Assembly (NCBI RefSeq): GCF_017377575.1
Contig: NZ_JAFREM010000018.1
Coordinates: forward strand, 310,001 to 374,000
Length of the DNA stretch: 64,000 nt
From: Candidatus Enterococcus moelleringii
Lineage (GTDB): Bacteria; Bacillota; Bacilli; Lactobacillales; Enterococcaceae
Direction: 5' to 3'
Positions 34,301 through 43,775 of this stretch are shown in pieces; position 1 is the first letter of the stretch; every line of letters starts with the position of its first letter. The position numbers and the translations under genes are program-made. The notes under the pieces are model-generated. The model saw only the letters and a list, made by a program, of their open reading frames with translations. It searched no databases and was not told where the DNA came from.

Positions 34301-34555
34301 TTATTTAGCTAATTCGCGTGCTAAACGAGCTTTGTCACGGCTAGCTTTATTTTTATGGATTAATCCTTTTGATTCAGCCATATCAATTGCCTTTACCGCT
34401 GCTTTGTGAAGCTCGTTAATATTTTCAGCTCCTGCTGCCACAGCTTCGTCAAATTTCTTAACAGTTGTGCGCATTGCGCTCATTTGTGAAGCGTTTTTTG
34501 CACTAGCGTTTTCGTTTGTGCGAACACGTTTAATTGCAGATTCAATGTTTGGCAT
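34301..34555 (-). CDS. rpsT: 30S ribosomal protein S20
   Basis: 84 residues. Binds the 5' domain of 16S rRNA. Begins [20 protein letters not shown] and ends [17 protein letters not shown], the standard S20 form. ATG 34555 is chosen because GGAGG stands eight bases upstream; a GTG three codons earlier overlaps the site. Convergent with holA. Confidence 0.97.
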   Translation of the reverse strand: MPNIESAIKRVRTNENASAKNASQMSAMRTTVKKFDEAVAAGAENINELHKAAVKAIDMAESKGLIHKNKASRDKARLARELAK

Positions 34556-34676
34556 GGGTTTCACCTCCGAATTCAGTCTTATACGGAAATTCCGTACAAT
34601 TCAACATTACTCATTATACATAAAGCCTTGTCTCAATGCAATAAAATCGTGACAAGTTTTTTTCCTTAACAGAAAC

Positions 34677-36587
34677 TCAATGCTGTTGACTAGACTGATA
34701 AAGCGGACAATCGCCGCAATTTTGGGCTCGATCCGATGAAACAACTTCTTTTAGCGGCAATAACAAGCGCAATCCATTGAAAATGACGAGAATCGTGCTG
34801 CCTTCGTGGCCAATTACTCCTAAAGGCAAGCTTAAGAATTGCGTAAAATTACTGATGATTAACAAAGCAATCACTGATAAGGAGAAGGCAATGTTTTGTT
34901 TGACCACGCGTTTCAGCTTTTTAGCTAAGCAATGACTGTAAGCCAGCTTTTCCAAATCGTTTTTGATTAAGACAATATCGGAAACATCCATCGCCACATC
35001 AGTTCCTTGACCCATCGCCACACCAATTGCGGCAGTTGCGAGGGCAGGGGCGTCATTGATCCCATCGCCTACCATTGCGTTGACGCCGTATTGATCCTTT
35101 TGCTGCTGAATGAATTCGGTTTTCTCAGCCGGCAAGCAGTTGGCATGGTAATCATCAATTCCAGTGGCCTCAGCGACAAAGGCCGCAGAGCCTTCGTTGT
35201 CACCCGTCAGCATAGTTGTATGAATATTTTGCTCTTTAAAGTAACGAATCACATCTTCAGTTCCAGTTTTAGGCAGGTCGATTAAGCCGACGATTGCCAC
35301 TAACTGATCATCTTTTGAAAGAAAGATCACAGTTTTGCCGTTTGCTCGCAGGTGATCAATCATGATTTCTTTTGCGTCGCCTTCTTGGTAGGCATGTTTG
35401 CCTAGTTTCCAAGTGTGGCCACCATAGACGGTTTCCAGACCGGTGCCCGCTTTTTCTTCCACCCGCAGATCGGTAAAGCGTTCTTCTTCGTGGAAGAATT
35501 GCAAAATTGCCAAGGCCAATGGGTGAGTAGAGTAAGCTTCCATTGAAACCAGCATCTTAGGAATCATTGGGTCCTCTACCAGTTGCTTATAATCGGTTAC
35601 CCGTGGTTTTCCGCGAGTCAGGGTACCGGTTTTGTCAAAGGCGATTGCTTTTAAATCGGCTAAGCGTTCCAGTTCTTTACCTGACTTGAATAGTACACCT
35701 TTTTTAGCGCCGTTGGATATGGCTGATAAGGTTGCTGGAGTAGCCGATGCGACTAAGGCACAAGGTGAAGCCACCACTAGCAGCACCATTCCCCGATAAA
35801 AGCTTTCTTCAAAGCTCCAGCCGATCACAAAGTGTGTCAGCAAAATCATCAAAGGAACAGCCACCAACACAACTTTTACATAAACATTCTCAATTTTTTC
35901 AATAAAACTAGCGGTTTCGCTTTGTTCGCTTTGGGCATGTTCAACTAATTTGATAATTTGCGCGAATAAAGTCTGATCGCTGGTTTTGGTTACTTGCATT
36001 TTAAAGGCGTTACCGGTGTTGATGGTTCCGCCGAAGACGTCATCCTTTGGCTCTTTTTCAACTGGGACAGATTCGCCGGAGATGGCTGCTTCATCGATCG
36101 ACGTGCTGTGATCCAGCAAGATTCCGTCAATTGGAACCGCGCTGCCTTTTGCGACAAAGACTAAGTCATCTACCTGCAGCTCACTCACATCCACCTCGAC
36201 TTGCTCGCCGCTTTCCGAAATGCGAACGGCTTTGGTAGGAGATAAGTTCATTAGAGCAGTGATTTCTTTAGTACTTTTGTTAGTAGCGTATTCTTCCAAC
36301 GCACCGCTTAGGCAGAATATGAACGTCAGCATCGCGCCTTCAAACCAGTTGCCGATTAGACAGGCACCAATTGCCGCCAACGCCATCAACAAATCCACAT
36401 TCAACGTTCGCTCTTGCCACAATTCCTGCAATCCTTCGCTGGTTTGTTTCCACCCGCCAGAAATAATTGCACCTACAAACAAAATTGGATAATACGGGAA
36501 ATTCATTAGTTCGGCTGTTTTGCCGGCGATCAATAATAGTAGACAGAAAAGGGTAGAGAGAAACGCTTGTTTTTCTTCTTTACTCAT
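34677..36587 (-). CDS. P1B-4-type metal-transporting ATPase (PfeT/FrvA-like Fe(II)/Co(II) exporter)
   Basis: 636 residues. P-type ATPase with phosphorylation motif DKTGTLT (Asp318), the STHPLALAIL nucleotide-site HP motif, and GDGINDAPA. The transmembrane metal site is SPC (Cys276) rather than CPC, and a second signature HEGST (His594-Thr598) is present. The SPC plus HEGST combination defines the P1B-4 group, whose PfeT and FrvA members export ferrous iron or cobalt. There is no N-terminal metal-binding HMA domain, as expected for the group. GGAGG precedes ATG 36587. A Fur/PerR-type sequence lies in the upstream region. The C-terminus ends CGDCPLYQSSQQH, a short Cys-rich tail. Confidence 0.88.
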   Translation of the reverse strand: MSKEEKQAFLSTLFCLLLLIAGKTAELMNFPYYPILFVGAIISGGWKQTSEGLQELWQERTLNVDLLMALAAIGACLIGNWFEGAMLTFIFCLSGALEEYATNKSTKEITALMNLSPTKAVRISESGEQVEVDVSELQVDDLVFVAKGSAVPIDGILLDHSTSIDEAAISGESVPVEKEPKDDVFGGTINTGNAFKMQVTKTSDQTLFAQIIKLVEHAQSEQSETASFIEKIENVYVKVVLVAVPLMILLTHFVIGWSFEESFYRGMVLLVVASPCALVASATPATLSAISNGAKKGVLFKSGKELERLADLKAIAFDKTGTLTRGKPRVTDYKQLVEDPMIPKMLVSMEAYSTHPLALAILQFFHEEERFTDLRVEEKAGTGLETVYGGHTWKLGKHAYQEGDAKEIMIDHLRANGKTVIFLSKDDQLVAIVGLIDLPKTGTEDVIRYFKEQNIHTTMLTGDNEGSAAFVAEATGIDDYHANCLPAEKTEFIQQQKDQYGVNAMVGDGINDAPALATAAIGVAMGQGTDVAMDVSDIVLIKNDLEKLAYSHCLAKKLKRVVKQNIAFSLSVIALLIISNFTQFLSLPLGVIGHEGSTILVIFNGLRLLLPLKEVVSSDRAQNCGDCPLYQSSQQH

Positions 36588-36628
36588 TTTTCATCCTCCT
36601 CTCACTTTTATCCTAGCATATCCAAACG

Positions 36629-36679
36629 CTAATTGATAATAAAATATGCTAATTGAGAACGAAAGTGATTATCAATTAG
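36629..36679 (-). promoter_or_regulatory. Fur-like operator region of the P1B-4 ATPase gene
   Basis: CTAATTGATAAT (36629-36640) and ATTATCAATTAG (36668-36679) are perfect 12-base inverted repeats. Within the region, 36655-36673 (GAGAACGAAAGTGATTATC) matches 14 of 19 bases of the classical Fur box. The site lies 42-92 bases upstream of the start codon, a place suited to metal-dependent control. Fur versus PerR cannot be decided by eye. Confidence 0.5.
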
Positions 36680-36763
36680 AAAAAGGGTCTGGAAAAGGGC
36701 AGTTTAGGTGATAGGATGAATGGAATGATTCTAAATAGATTTTTGGTCAAAAAAGAACACAAA

Positions 36764-36792
36764 AAAACTGCAGACAAATTCGTCTGCAGTTG
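36764..36792 (-). terminator. Terminator of uppP
   Basis: AACTGCAGAC and GTCTGCAGTT form a perfect 10-base stem with a six-base loop; the minus strand continues into a T run. Confidence 0.85.
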
Positions 36793-36799
36793 AAATTTG

Positions 36800-37633
36800 C
36801 TACATAGCAATCAGCCAATAGCCGATCAGGATAACCCCTAAGATAATTCGGTACCAACCAAATACGGTAAAGTCATTGCGTTTAATATAATCGATCAAGA
36901 ACTTGATAGCGATAATGGAAACCACAAAAGCTGTGGCCATTCCCACTAAAAGGATGATGATTTCTGAAAAACCAAATGAGTTGCCTTTGGCTAAAAATTT
37001 AACGATTTTCAAGCCGCTGGCCCCAAACATTACGGGAATTCCTAAGAAGAAAGAAAACTCCGTGGCCACAAATCGAGAAGAACCGATCAAGATTGCTCCT
37101 AAAATTGTCGCGCCAGAACGAGAAGTTCCGGGGATTAAGGCAAGTACTTGGAAAAGGCCCACAATCAAGGCGGCTTTATAAGTAAAATCATTTAAATTGG
37201 TGCATTTCGGCGTTTTGTTTTTGTTATGTCTTTCCACCACGATAAAAGCGATCCCGTAAACAATTAACATTATTGCCACTGGCAAGAACTTGTGAAAGTG
37301 GGCTTCAAGGAAATCATCCAAGGGAAGTCCCAAAATAACTGCCGGGATACAGGCGATAACCACTTTAAACCAAAGTGTCCAAGTGTCGCTTTTTTCTATC
37401 TGATTCTTTTTAGCAGAAAAAGGATTCAGTTTGTCGAAGTACAGCACCACGACAGCTAAAATTGCCCCCAACTGAATGACCACGTTGAACATTTCGGTAA
37501 AGGCAGGACTGACATCCATTTTAATAAATTCATCCACCAAGATTAAATGCCCAGTCGAAGAAATCGGCAGCCATTCGGTAATCCCTTCAACGATGCCGAG
37601 AATAATTGCTTTGAAAATATTCATAATAAGCAT
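36800..37633 (-). CDS. uppP: Undecaprenyl-diphosphatase UppP (BacA)
   Basis: 277 residues. Integral membrane phosphatase that recycles undecaprenyl pyrophosphate to the monophosphate carrier for wall synthesis; extra copies give bacitracin tolerance. Motifs [15 protein letters not shown] and [10 protein letters not shown] carry the active-site Glu, Ser and Arg residues. About eight membrane helices. AAAGGA is about nine bases before ATG 37633. Stands alone between terminators. Confidence 0.95.
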   Translation of the reverse strand: MLIMNIFKAIILGIVEGITEWLPISSTGHLILVDEFIKMDVSPAFTEMFNVVIQLGAILAVVVLYFDKLNPFSAKKNQIEKSDTWTLWFKVVIACIPAVILGLPLDDFLEAHFHKFLPVAIMLIVYGIAFIVVERHNKNKTPKCTNLNDFTYKAALIVGLFQVLALIPGTSRSGATILGAILIGSSRFVATEFSFFLGIPVMFGASGLKIVKFLAKGNSFGFSEIIILLVGMATAFVVSIIAIKFLIDYIKRNDFTVFGWYRIILGVILIGYWLIAM

Positions 37634-37743
37634 AGCGTAATTCCTTTCTGATTAATAACATAGACAAGTATACCGTTAAGCCTTATGAAAAACCATCCAA
37701 ATAAGAGAAAGGTTTTTTTAAGATTTTCTTCATATATTCAAAA

Positions 37744-37774
37744 TAAAAAAGCAGAAACCCGGTAGGTCTCTGCT
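37744..37774 (-). terminator. Terminator of the phosphatase/MBL gene pair
   Basis: AGCAGAAACC and GGTCTCTGCT pair with one mismatch; the minus strand follows with a T run. Confidence 0.75.
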
Positions 37775-37783
37775 AGTATTTGA

Positions 37784-38488
37784 TTATTCGTTTTCTTTGT
37801 CAGCAATGGTTTTGCCGCGTTCCAAGTAGCTGATATCGTTGATAGCACGAATCGTGAACTTGCCATCTTGATATTTCACGCGATTGATACTGCCGTTTAA
37901 CAGGTTGGCACGTACTGGCTGATTGCTGTCGATTAAGCTTAATAAGAAGGCAATCGTCAACCCGTGAGAAACGATCAATACATTTCCGCCGCCGTCTTTT
38001 TCCCGACGTTGCGCGATGTCTTCAAAGCCAGACAAAACGCGTTCTCTTAGTTTTTCATAGGTCTCAGCCCAGTTTGCTGTATCGGCTTGATAAATAGCAT
38101 CGGCAATTTCCTTAAAGGTAACTTCTGTCGCAAATAAATCGTCTTCAGTCTTAAAGTTCAAGACCCGCGGCAACACGCCCCACATTTCCGCATCGTAAGC
38201 ACCTTCTAATGAACCAAAACACCATTCGCGAATGCGTGGATCAGTGTGATAAGGCAGGTCCTTGCCATCAGGATGTTTGCTAAGCAATAGACGCATTGTT
38301 TCAATCGCGCGGCCTGAATCACTTGAGTAAGCTTCGACAAATTTTGTGTCCTGTAAACCTAAACCGACACATTCGATGCCTTCGCGACCTTTAGGGGTCA
38401 AAGGTGTGTCGCACCATCCTTGTACTCGTTCTAATGTGTTAAACATTGTTTTCCCATGACGTACAATATAAAGATTAGTCTCTTCCAT
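37784..38488 (-). CDS. Histidine phosphatase family protein
   Basis: 234 residues. Phosphoglycerate-mutase-like phosphatase with the catalytic RHG at 10-12 (YIVRHGKTMFN), a second catalytic histidine in IVSHGLTIA, and GSLEGAY. Substrate is not defined by sequence; a general phosphatase role is more likely than glycolysis. GGAGG precedes ATG 38488. Downstream of the MBL gene by 17 bases, so probably co-transcribed. Confidence 0.88.
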   Translation of the reverse strand: MEETNLYIVRHGKTMFNTLERVQGWCDTPLTPKGREGIECVGLGLQDTKFVEAYSSDSGRAIETMRLLLSKHPDGKDLPYHTDPRIREWCFGSLEGAYDAEMWGVLPRVLNFKTEDDLFATEVTFKEIADAIYQADTANWAETYEKLRERVLSGFEDIAQRREKDGGGNVLIVSHGLTIAFLLSLIDSNQPVRANLLNGSINRVKYQDGKFTIRAINDISYLERGKTIADKENE

Positions 38489-38505
38489 TTCATTACCTCC
38501 GTTTT

Positions 38506-39132
38506 TTAATTAAAGAAAGGATTTGTATCTATTTCGCGCCCAATTGTTGTCGCTTCGCCGTGGCCAGGGTAGGCAGGTAGTTCTCTTGGCAAAGTAAACA
38601 AATAGGTCTTGATACTGTAAAGCAGCTGCTGCATATCACCAGTGTAAAGATCGGTCCGGCCAATGCTTCCTCTAAACAACGCATCGCCGACAACCACAAA
38701 ATCATCGAAAATAAAGCTGACACTGCCAATTGAATGACCCGGTGTTGGGACAACTTCAAAGGTCATGCCGCCAATATCGTATGATTTTAACTCAAATTCA
38801 TATTCCGCCGGCTGCACGATCAAATCCGGCATGTCTTGATGACTGCCTAAGCCGGAAAGATTGTAGACTGGATTGCCCAGCCATTCTTGTTCCAAGGCAC
38901 TGACGTAAACCGGAACGTGGTATAAATTCCGCAATTGTTCCACAGCACCGATATGATCGTAGTGGGTGTGAGTCAATAAAATAGCTGCTGGTTTGCGGCC
39001 TGTTTGTTCAATTTTTTTTGCGATGCGATCACCCTCTGATCCAGGATCGACAATCAGCAGGTTGTCTTCGTTATAAATCAGGTAACAGTTTTCCTGTGCT
39101 CTACCTGTTACGAGCCCTTCAATATGTAACAT
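38506..39132 (-). CDS. MBL-fold metallo-hydrolase (YqgX/glyoxalase II-like)
   Basis: 208 residues. Zinc site THTHYDHIG (His55, His57, Asp59, His60), TPGHSIGS, GDALFRGSIGRTDL and YPGHGEATTIG. This single-domain branch includes B. subtilis YqgX and low-activity glyoxalase II enzymes that hydrolyse thioesters such as S-lactoylglutathione or the bacillithiol equivalent. AGGAGG precedes the start. Preceded by a possible 27-codon leader ORF. Confidence 0.88.
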   Translation of the reverse strand: MLHIEGLVTGRAQENCYLIYNEDNLLIVDPGSEGDRIAKKIEQTGRKPAAILLTHTHYDHIGAVEQLRNLYHVPVYVSALEQEWLGNPVYNLSGLGSHQDMPDLIVQPAEYEFELKSYDIGGMTFEVVPTPGHSIGSVSFIFDDFVVVGDALFRGSIGRTDLYTGDMQQLLYSIKTYLFTLPRELPAYPGHGEATTIGREIDTNPFFN

Positions 39133-39154
39133 GTTTTTCCTCCTAATTTGTTAA

Positions 39155-39238
39155 TCAGGCACTCATCCAATGGTCCTTAGCGAGTCTTAAGCAGCGCTCG
39201 ATTTGAGAATCTCCTTCTAACTGTTGCTTAACTGTCAA
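39155..39238 (-). CDS. Possible 27-residue leader peptide
   Basis: TTG start with AGGAGG (39251-39256) 12 bases upstream; it reads MTVKQQLEGDSQIERC then a further 11 residues ending KDHWMSA. It lies between a TATAAT (minus strand, 39270-39275) and the MBL gene, ending 23 bases before that gene. The spacing is long and no family is recognised, so it may be a genuine small protein, a regulatory leader or chance. Confidence 0.33.
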   Translation of the reverse strand: MTVKQQLEGDSQIERCLRLAKDHWMSA

Positions 39239-39269
39239 AAGTCGGGCGGGCCTCCTAACATTCCTTTTT

Positions 39270-39275
39270 ATTATA
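39270..39275 (-). promoter_or_regulatory. -10 element for the MBL hydrolase gene pair
   Basis: Perfect TATAAT on the minus strand, about 140 bases upstream of the MBL gene; no good -35 was found at 17 bases. The remaining 39276-39442 holds nothing else I can name beyond the helicase ribosome site. Confidence 0.4.
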
Positions 39276-39442
39276 CATGAAAACAACAAAAAAGTGGGGA
39301 TAGACCGTTTTTTCTCATGACAATTTTTGTTTAGGAAATACAGGACAACTAACCGGTCAAGGAAACTTCGATTATAACAGGCGGCACTTGACGCCAAGGC
39401 AAAAATCTTCTATTGTTTAAAGGCACGAAAAGAGGTGGAACC

Positions 39443-41788
39443 GTGTCACTAAAAAAAATCGCCGTACGAAGTTTAGTCGAGTTTATTTTGCGCAGCGGCA
39501 GTATCGATGAGGGAAAAGGCAGCAATCACACTGCCCAAGAAGGCGCCCGGATTCATCGCAAGCTGCAAAAAGCTGCTGGAGACGACTACCAAAAAGAAGT
39601 ATGGCTGAAAAAACAACTATCGATTGCCGGCATTGACGTTCAAGTAGAAGGACGGGCCGATGGGATTTTCATTGAAGATGAAATGACGATGGTGGATGAA
39701 ATTAAAACCTCCGAAACGCCCTTTGAAGAACTGGAAGACGGTATCGTTAACTTATATTTTTATCAGGCAATGGTGTATGCCTATATTTATGCCGAACAAG
39801 AAGAGCTGGAGCAGATCGGTACGCGCCTGACCTATTTCCAAACGGTGGAAGAACAAATAACCTACAAGGTGCGCACTTTCACCTTTGAGGAATTGCAGAC
39901 TTTTTTCAATGATCTAGTGAAAAAATACGAAGACTGGCTGATTTTTCAAACCGAATGGCGGGAAACTCGCAATCAATCCTTAAAAGAGATGAGCTTTCCG
40001 TTTCCCGAATATCGAGCTGGTCAACGAGAACTAGCCGGTGCAGTCTATAAAACGATCGCTGCTCAGAAAAAACTCTTTGTGGAGGCACCAACTGGCGTCG
40101 GCAAAACCATGTCCACTTTATTCCCAGCTTTTAAAGGGATGGGGGAGGAACTAGGCGAACGGATTTTTTACTTGACCGCCAAAACGATTACTCGACAAGT
40201 GGCAGAAGAGACGGTTGGCAAGCTAGCCAAACAGGACGCCCGCGTAAAAAGTGTTACTTTGACAGCTAAAGACAAAATTTGTTTTCTAACAGAGCGGAAT
40301 TGTACGCCGGAGCATTGCCCGTTTGCTAAAGGTTATTATGATCGGGTCAATGACGGCTTGTGGGATATGCTCCATCAGGAAGATCAGTACACTCGGCCGG
40401 TGATTGAAGAATACGCCAGAAAGCACGAGCTGTGTCCGTTTGAATTATCCTTGGATGTGAGTCGTTTTAGCGATTTAGTGATTGGCGATTACAATTATTT
40501 GTTTGATCCGACGGTTTATTTGCGCCGTTTCTTTGAAGAAGAGGACAAGAACAATCTGGTGCTGGTGGATGAAGCCCATAATCTAGTCAGCCGATCGAAA
40601 GAAATGTATTCAGCCGCGATCTCCCGTCAACGTATCCATGATGTGGGGCAGCAGCTGAATAAGAAGATGAAGCGTCTGCGGAATGCTTTTGCGCGGGTGG
40701 ACGATGAATTTGAATTGATTTATCAAGTTTTAGAAGAAAAGAAAGTTACTTATTTCCATCAGCCAGCTGCAGCCGAGAGCTTATTGAATCGCTTGTTCCA
40801 GCTGCAGGAATTAATGAAGGAATGGCTGGCGGAAAATGCCGAAGATCCTTTGCAGGAAAAAATGCTGACGGTCTATTTTGATATTGTTCGCTACACGCGG
40901 ATGGGTGAGCTGTACGACGATCATTACGAAACAACGATTGAATCAAAAAATTACGACTTGATCGTCAAGGAGTACTGCATCGATCCATCGTATTTTCTGC
41001 AGCAAACCATGGAAAAGGTCGGCAGTACCACGTTATTCTCGGCCAGTTTTTCACCCTTAGACTATTACAAAGATGTTTTGGGTGGGGAAGAGGACAGCTT
41101 GACCTATCGTTTGCCAAGTCCTTTCTCAGAAGAAAACCAGCTGGTGATTGTGGACGCTCATATTCAAACGACGTATCGGATGCGGGAAAAGAGCCAGCCG
41201 CAAATTGTCGAGGCGATTCATGCGTTAGCTAAGACCAAAACAGGGAATTATATGGTATTCTTCCCATCTTTTAAGTATTTGGACGATGTATCTGACGAGT
41301 TTCGGGAAAAATACCCAGACTATCACGTGACTATCCAAGGTTCAAATCTCAACGAAACCGAACGGGAAGAGTTTTTAGCTAAGTTTCAGGATAGTCCGCA
41401 AGAAACCATGATCGCTTTTTGTGTGTTAGGCGGAATTTTCTCGGAAGGGATCGATTTAGTGGGGGAACGTCTAAGCGGAGCGATCGTTGTCGGTGTCGGT
41501 CTGCCGCAGGTGAATCACGAACAAGAACTGATCAAAGAATATTATGACGAGAAAAAAGGCGCCGGCTTCAGCTACGCCTATCAATTGCCTGGTATGAACA
41601 AAGTCATCCAAGCCGCCGGACGGGTCATTCGGACCATGAATGATCGGGGCATTGTCTTGTTGCTGGATCAGCGCTATACGAATCCTCATTATAGCAATCT
41701 GCTGCCGCCGAATTGGCGTGGGCGGAAGGTGGTTTATAACGTTCAGGAGATCGAACGGGCTGCCGAGGCCTTTTGGCAAAATAAATAG
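39443..41788 (+). CDS. PD-(D/E)XK nuclease fused to XPD/Rad3-type (DinG-like) DNA helicase
   Basis: 781 residues. The N-terminal 150 residues resemble a Cas4/RecB-like nuclease (GRADGIF then VDEIKTS as the D...ExK centre). The helicase has Walker A APTGVGKT near 214-221, an iron-sulfur cysteine set (Cys280, Cys287, Cys292, Cys331), DEAH at 376-379, and the C-terminal helicase part ending GRVIRTMNDRG. The four cysteines match XPD/DinG-type 4Fe-4S helicases that unwind 5' to 3'. Role in DNA repair or R-loop removal is inferred. GTG 39443 is preferred because AGAGGTGG stands four bases upstream; the upstream TTG at 39413 has no site. Confidence 0.87.
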   Translation: MSLKKIAVRSLVEFILRSGSIDEGKGSNHTAQEGARIHRKLQKAAGDDYQKEVWLKKQLSIAGIDVQVEGRADGIFIEDEMTMVDEIKTSETPFEELEDGIVNLYFYQAMVYAYIYAEQEELEQIGTRLTYFQTVEEQITYKVRTFTFEELQTFFNDLVKKYEDWLIFQTEWRETRNQSLKEMSFPFPEYRAGQRELAGAVYKTIAAQKKLFVEAPTGVGKTMSTLFPAFKGMGEELGERIFYLTAKTITRQVAEETVGKLAKQDARVKSVTLTAKDKICFLTERNCTPEHCPFAKGYYDRVNDGLWDMLHQEDQYTRPVIEEYARKHELCPFELSLDVSRFSDLVIGDYNYLFDPTVYLRRFFEEEDKNNLVLVDEAHNLVSRSKEMYSAAISRQRIHDVGQQLNKKMKRLRNAFARVDDEFELIYQVLEEKKVTYFHQPAAAESLLNRLFQLQELMKEWLAENAEDPLQEKMLTVYFDIVRYTRMGELYDDHYETTIESKNYDLIVKEYCIDPSYFLQQTMEKVGSTTLFSASFSPLDYYKDVLGGEEDSLTYRLPSPFSEENQLVIVDAHIQTTYRMREKSQPQIVEAIHALAKTKTGNYMVFFPSFKYLDDVSDEFREKYPDYHVTIQGSNLNETEREEFLAKFQDSPQETMIAFCVLGGIFSEGIDLVGERLSGAIVVGVGLPQVNHEQELIKEYYDEKKGAGFSYAYQLPGMNKVIQAAGRVIRTMNDRGIVLLLDQRYTNPHYSNLLPPNWRGRKVVYNVQEIERAAEAFWQNK

Positions 41789-41795
41789 CTGGTTG

Positions 41796-41836
41796 AAATC
41801 CTCTCTAATTCATGCGGAATTAGGGAGGATTTTTGG
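41796..41836 (+). terminator. Terminator after the nuclease-helicase gene
   Basis: AAATCCTCTCTAATT pairs with AATTAGGGAGGATTT (one G-T pair), followed by T. Confidence 0.85.
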
Positions 41837-41914
41837 CGTGGGTATAGCAAAATAGGGAGTAAAAAAGCAGATGAAGCAGAAGCAATACATCAAAGACTTA
41901 AAAAATCACCTAGA

Positions 41915-41961
41915 AAAATAGAGAAATGAACGGGTATAATGCCCATCCATTTCTCTATTTT
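41915..41961 (-). terminator. Terminator of yajQ
   Basis: AAAATAGAGAAATG (41915-41928) pairs with CATTTCTCTATTTT (41948-41961) around an inner GGG/CCC hairpin. Long and A/T-rich at the base, suited to either direction. Confidence 0.75.
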
Positions 41962-41977
41962 AAAGTGGTCTGGTTTC

Positions 41978-42469
41978 TTAGCGATAGTTCGTAAATTGAA
42001 CATCGATCGGTAAATCCAGATCTTTCACTAAAGCAATCACTTGTTGCAGGTCGTCACGATTTTTTCCAGTTACTCGCAGTTGATCGTCTTGAATCTGAGT
42101 TTTCACCTTAATTTTGCTGTTTTTGATAGCGGTGGTGATTTTTTTTGCATTTTCTTTATCAATGCCACTAACTAAATCAGCTTTTTGACGGGCAGTTCCG
42201 CCAAGTGCGTGCTCGGAATCTGAGAAGTGAACATTCTTTAAGGGTACGCCGCGTTTAATCAGTTTGCTGAAGAGAACGTCCTTCACTTGTTCGATTTTGA
42301 AGTCATCTTCGGCGCTGACAACTAACTGATTGTCCTCGACTGAGATATCAAATTTAGCTCCTTTGAAGTCGAAACGATTCTTCAATTCCTTCAGTGCAAT
42401 CTGGACCCCATTCTTCACTTCTTCAATATTCATTTCTGAAACAATGTCAAAACTTGCATCTTTTGCCAT
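41978..42469 (-). CDS. yajQ: YajQ family cyclic di-GMP-binding-type protein
   Basis: 163 residues. Begins [20 protein letters not shown] and contains [14 protein letters not shown]-like RGVPLKN and the C-terminal [12 protein letters not shown], all family landmarks. Two RRM-like domains; the Xanthomonas homologue binds c-di-GMP and nucleic acid, but in Firmicutes the role is unknown. ATG 42469 is preferred, six bases after AAAGGAGG; an ATG two codons earlier abuts it. About 260 bases upstream (42470-42729) show no gene. Confidence 0.92.
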   Translation of the reverse strand: MAKDASFDIVSEMNIEEVKNGVQIALKELKNRFDFKGAKFDISVEDNQLVVSAEDDFKIEQVKDVLFSKLIKRGVPLKNVHFSDSEHALGGTARQKADLVSGIDKENAKKITTAIKNSKIKVKTQIQDDQLRVTGKNRDDLQQVIALVKDLDLPIDVQFTNYR

Positions 42470-42729
42470 AGTCATCCTCCTTTACTTTTAGTTTATCAAA
42501 AAACGTTAAGAAAGCCATGATTATTCTCTTATCTTTCAGAGAAAAGATTGGAGCTTTTAGATCTTCCCTGTTAATCTATAGATGAGATTGATTCAAGGGT
42601 TGCCAGCGCAGGGATACAAACATCAGAAATCTATCTAGAACTATTCTGTGTAAGTGAAGAGGAACGTCTAGCTGGATGGTATGCGCGGTGAAAAATTAAT
42701 ACAACAATATTAACTAATAGGAGGCAATT

Positions 42730-43626
42730 ATGCATAAAGTGATCGATTACACTAAAAAGGATATCGTAAAAAAAATCGTGGTCATTCTTTTGACCGGGAT
42801 AACAGGTGCTGTCGGCTTAAACTTCTTTTTAATACCAGCTAATGTTTTCTCAGCAGGGATGACAGGGATCGCGCAAATTGTCGGCGCTTTTTTTCTGCAA
42901 TTATTTGGGATGAATATCGATACCGGGATTTTGATTTTCCTGTTAAATGTACCAGTTTTTATTCTAGGCTTTCTTAAATTAGGAAAATCAGCAATGATTT
43001 TAAGTTTTGCTAACGTGTTGTCGGTATCCTTCTTTACCACCTTCGTTCCTGTGGGAGAGGTGACAAACAATGTGTTGATGAATGCCATTACCGGAGGGGT
43101 ATTGCTGGGATTAGGTGGAGGGCTGTCGCTAAAATATGGGTTCACTACCGGCGGTTTGGACATTCTTTCTTTATTACTGTCCAGAACTACCGGCCGAACT
43201 GTGGGAAATTATATTATGCTGCTGAACGGGGCGATTGTCGTGGTTGCCGGCTTCTTCTTTAATTGGGAGAGCGCGCTGTATACAATCATCACGATCTTTA
43301 CGATGGGCAGCGTAGTGGATATGATCCATACCAGCCATCAAAAAATGACCGCCTTTATCACTACTGACAAAAGCAAGGAATTGCGAGATGCCATTTATCA
43401 TGGGTTGGTTCGCGGCATGACAGTGATTCCAGCGAGAGGCGGCTTCAGCTCTGAGGAACGGGAAGTGTTAATGGTCGTTCTGACTCGTTACGAGCTGTAT
43501 GACTTAAAACAAATCGTGCAGGCTGTTGACCCGATGGCCTTTACCAATATTGTGGCGACTGAAACAGTTGTGGGCCGCTTCTTGAATGAAGATGAGCAGA
43601 AAAAAGTTAAGCAGTCCAATAAATAG
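42730..43626 (+). CDS. YitT family membrane protein (DUF161/DUF2179)
   Basis: 298 residues. Five or six membrane helices with the glycine-rich GAVGLNFFLIPANVFSAGMT and GLGGGLSLKYGFTTGGLDIL stretches, then a cytoplasmic DUF2179 domain (about 215-285, RGMTVIPARGGFS). Family members are numerous in Bacilli and of unknown transport function. AGGAGG precedes ATG 42730. Confidence 0.88.
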   Translation: MHKVIDYTKKDIVKKIVVILLTGITGAVGLNFFLIPANVFSAGMTGIAQIVGAFFLQLFGMNIDTGILIFLLNVPVFILGFLKLGKSAMILSFANVLSVSFFTTFVPVGEVTNNVLMNAITGGVLLGLGGGLSLKYGFTTGGLDILSLLLSRTTGRTVGNYIMLLNGAIVVVAGFFFNWESALYTIITIFTMGSVVDMIHTSHQKMTAFITTDKSKELRDAIYHGLVRGMTVIPARGGFSSEEREVLMVVLTRYELYDLKQIVQAVDPMAFTNIVATETVVGRFLNEDEQKKVKQSNK

Positions 43627-43775
43627 TCCGGCCAAATAGAAAAATTTTTAACACATAATTTTGTGCCAGCAGATTAAGATTTGCAACAGATCGCACAAAT
43701 CATGCCGATTCTCATTTACAAATCTTTATTGATAGAGTAAAATAAGTTCGAAACTCGAAAAAGGGGTGGCATTGA

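Noticed and set aside
41870-41921. 16-codon frame (MKQKQYIKDLKNHLEK) that recalls the start of DUF1700 proteins
   Set aside because: Too short, stops at once, and its end forms one arm of the yajQ terminator.
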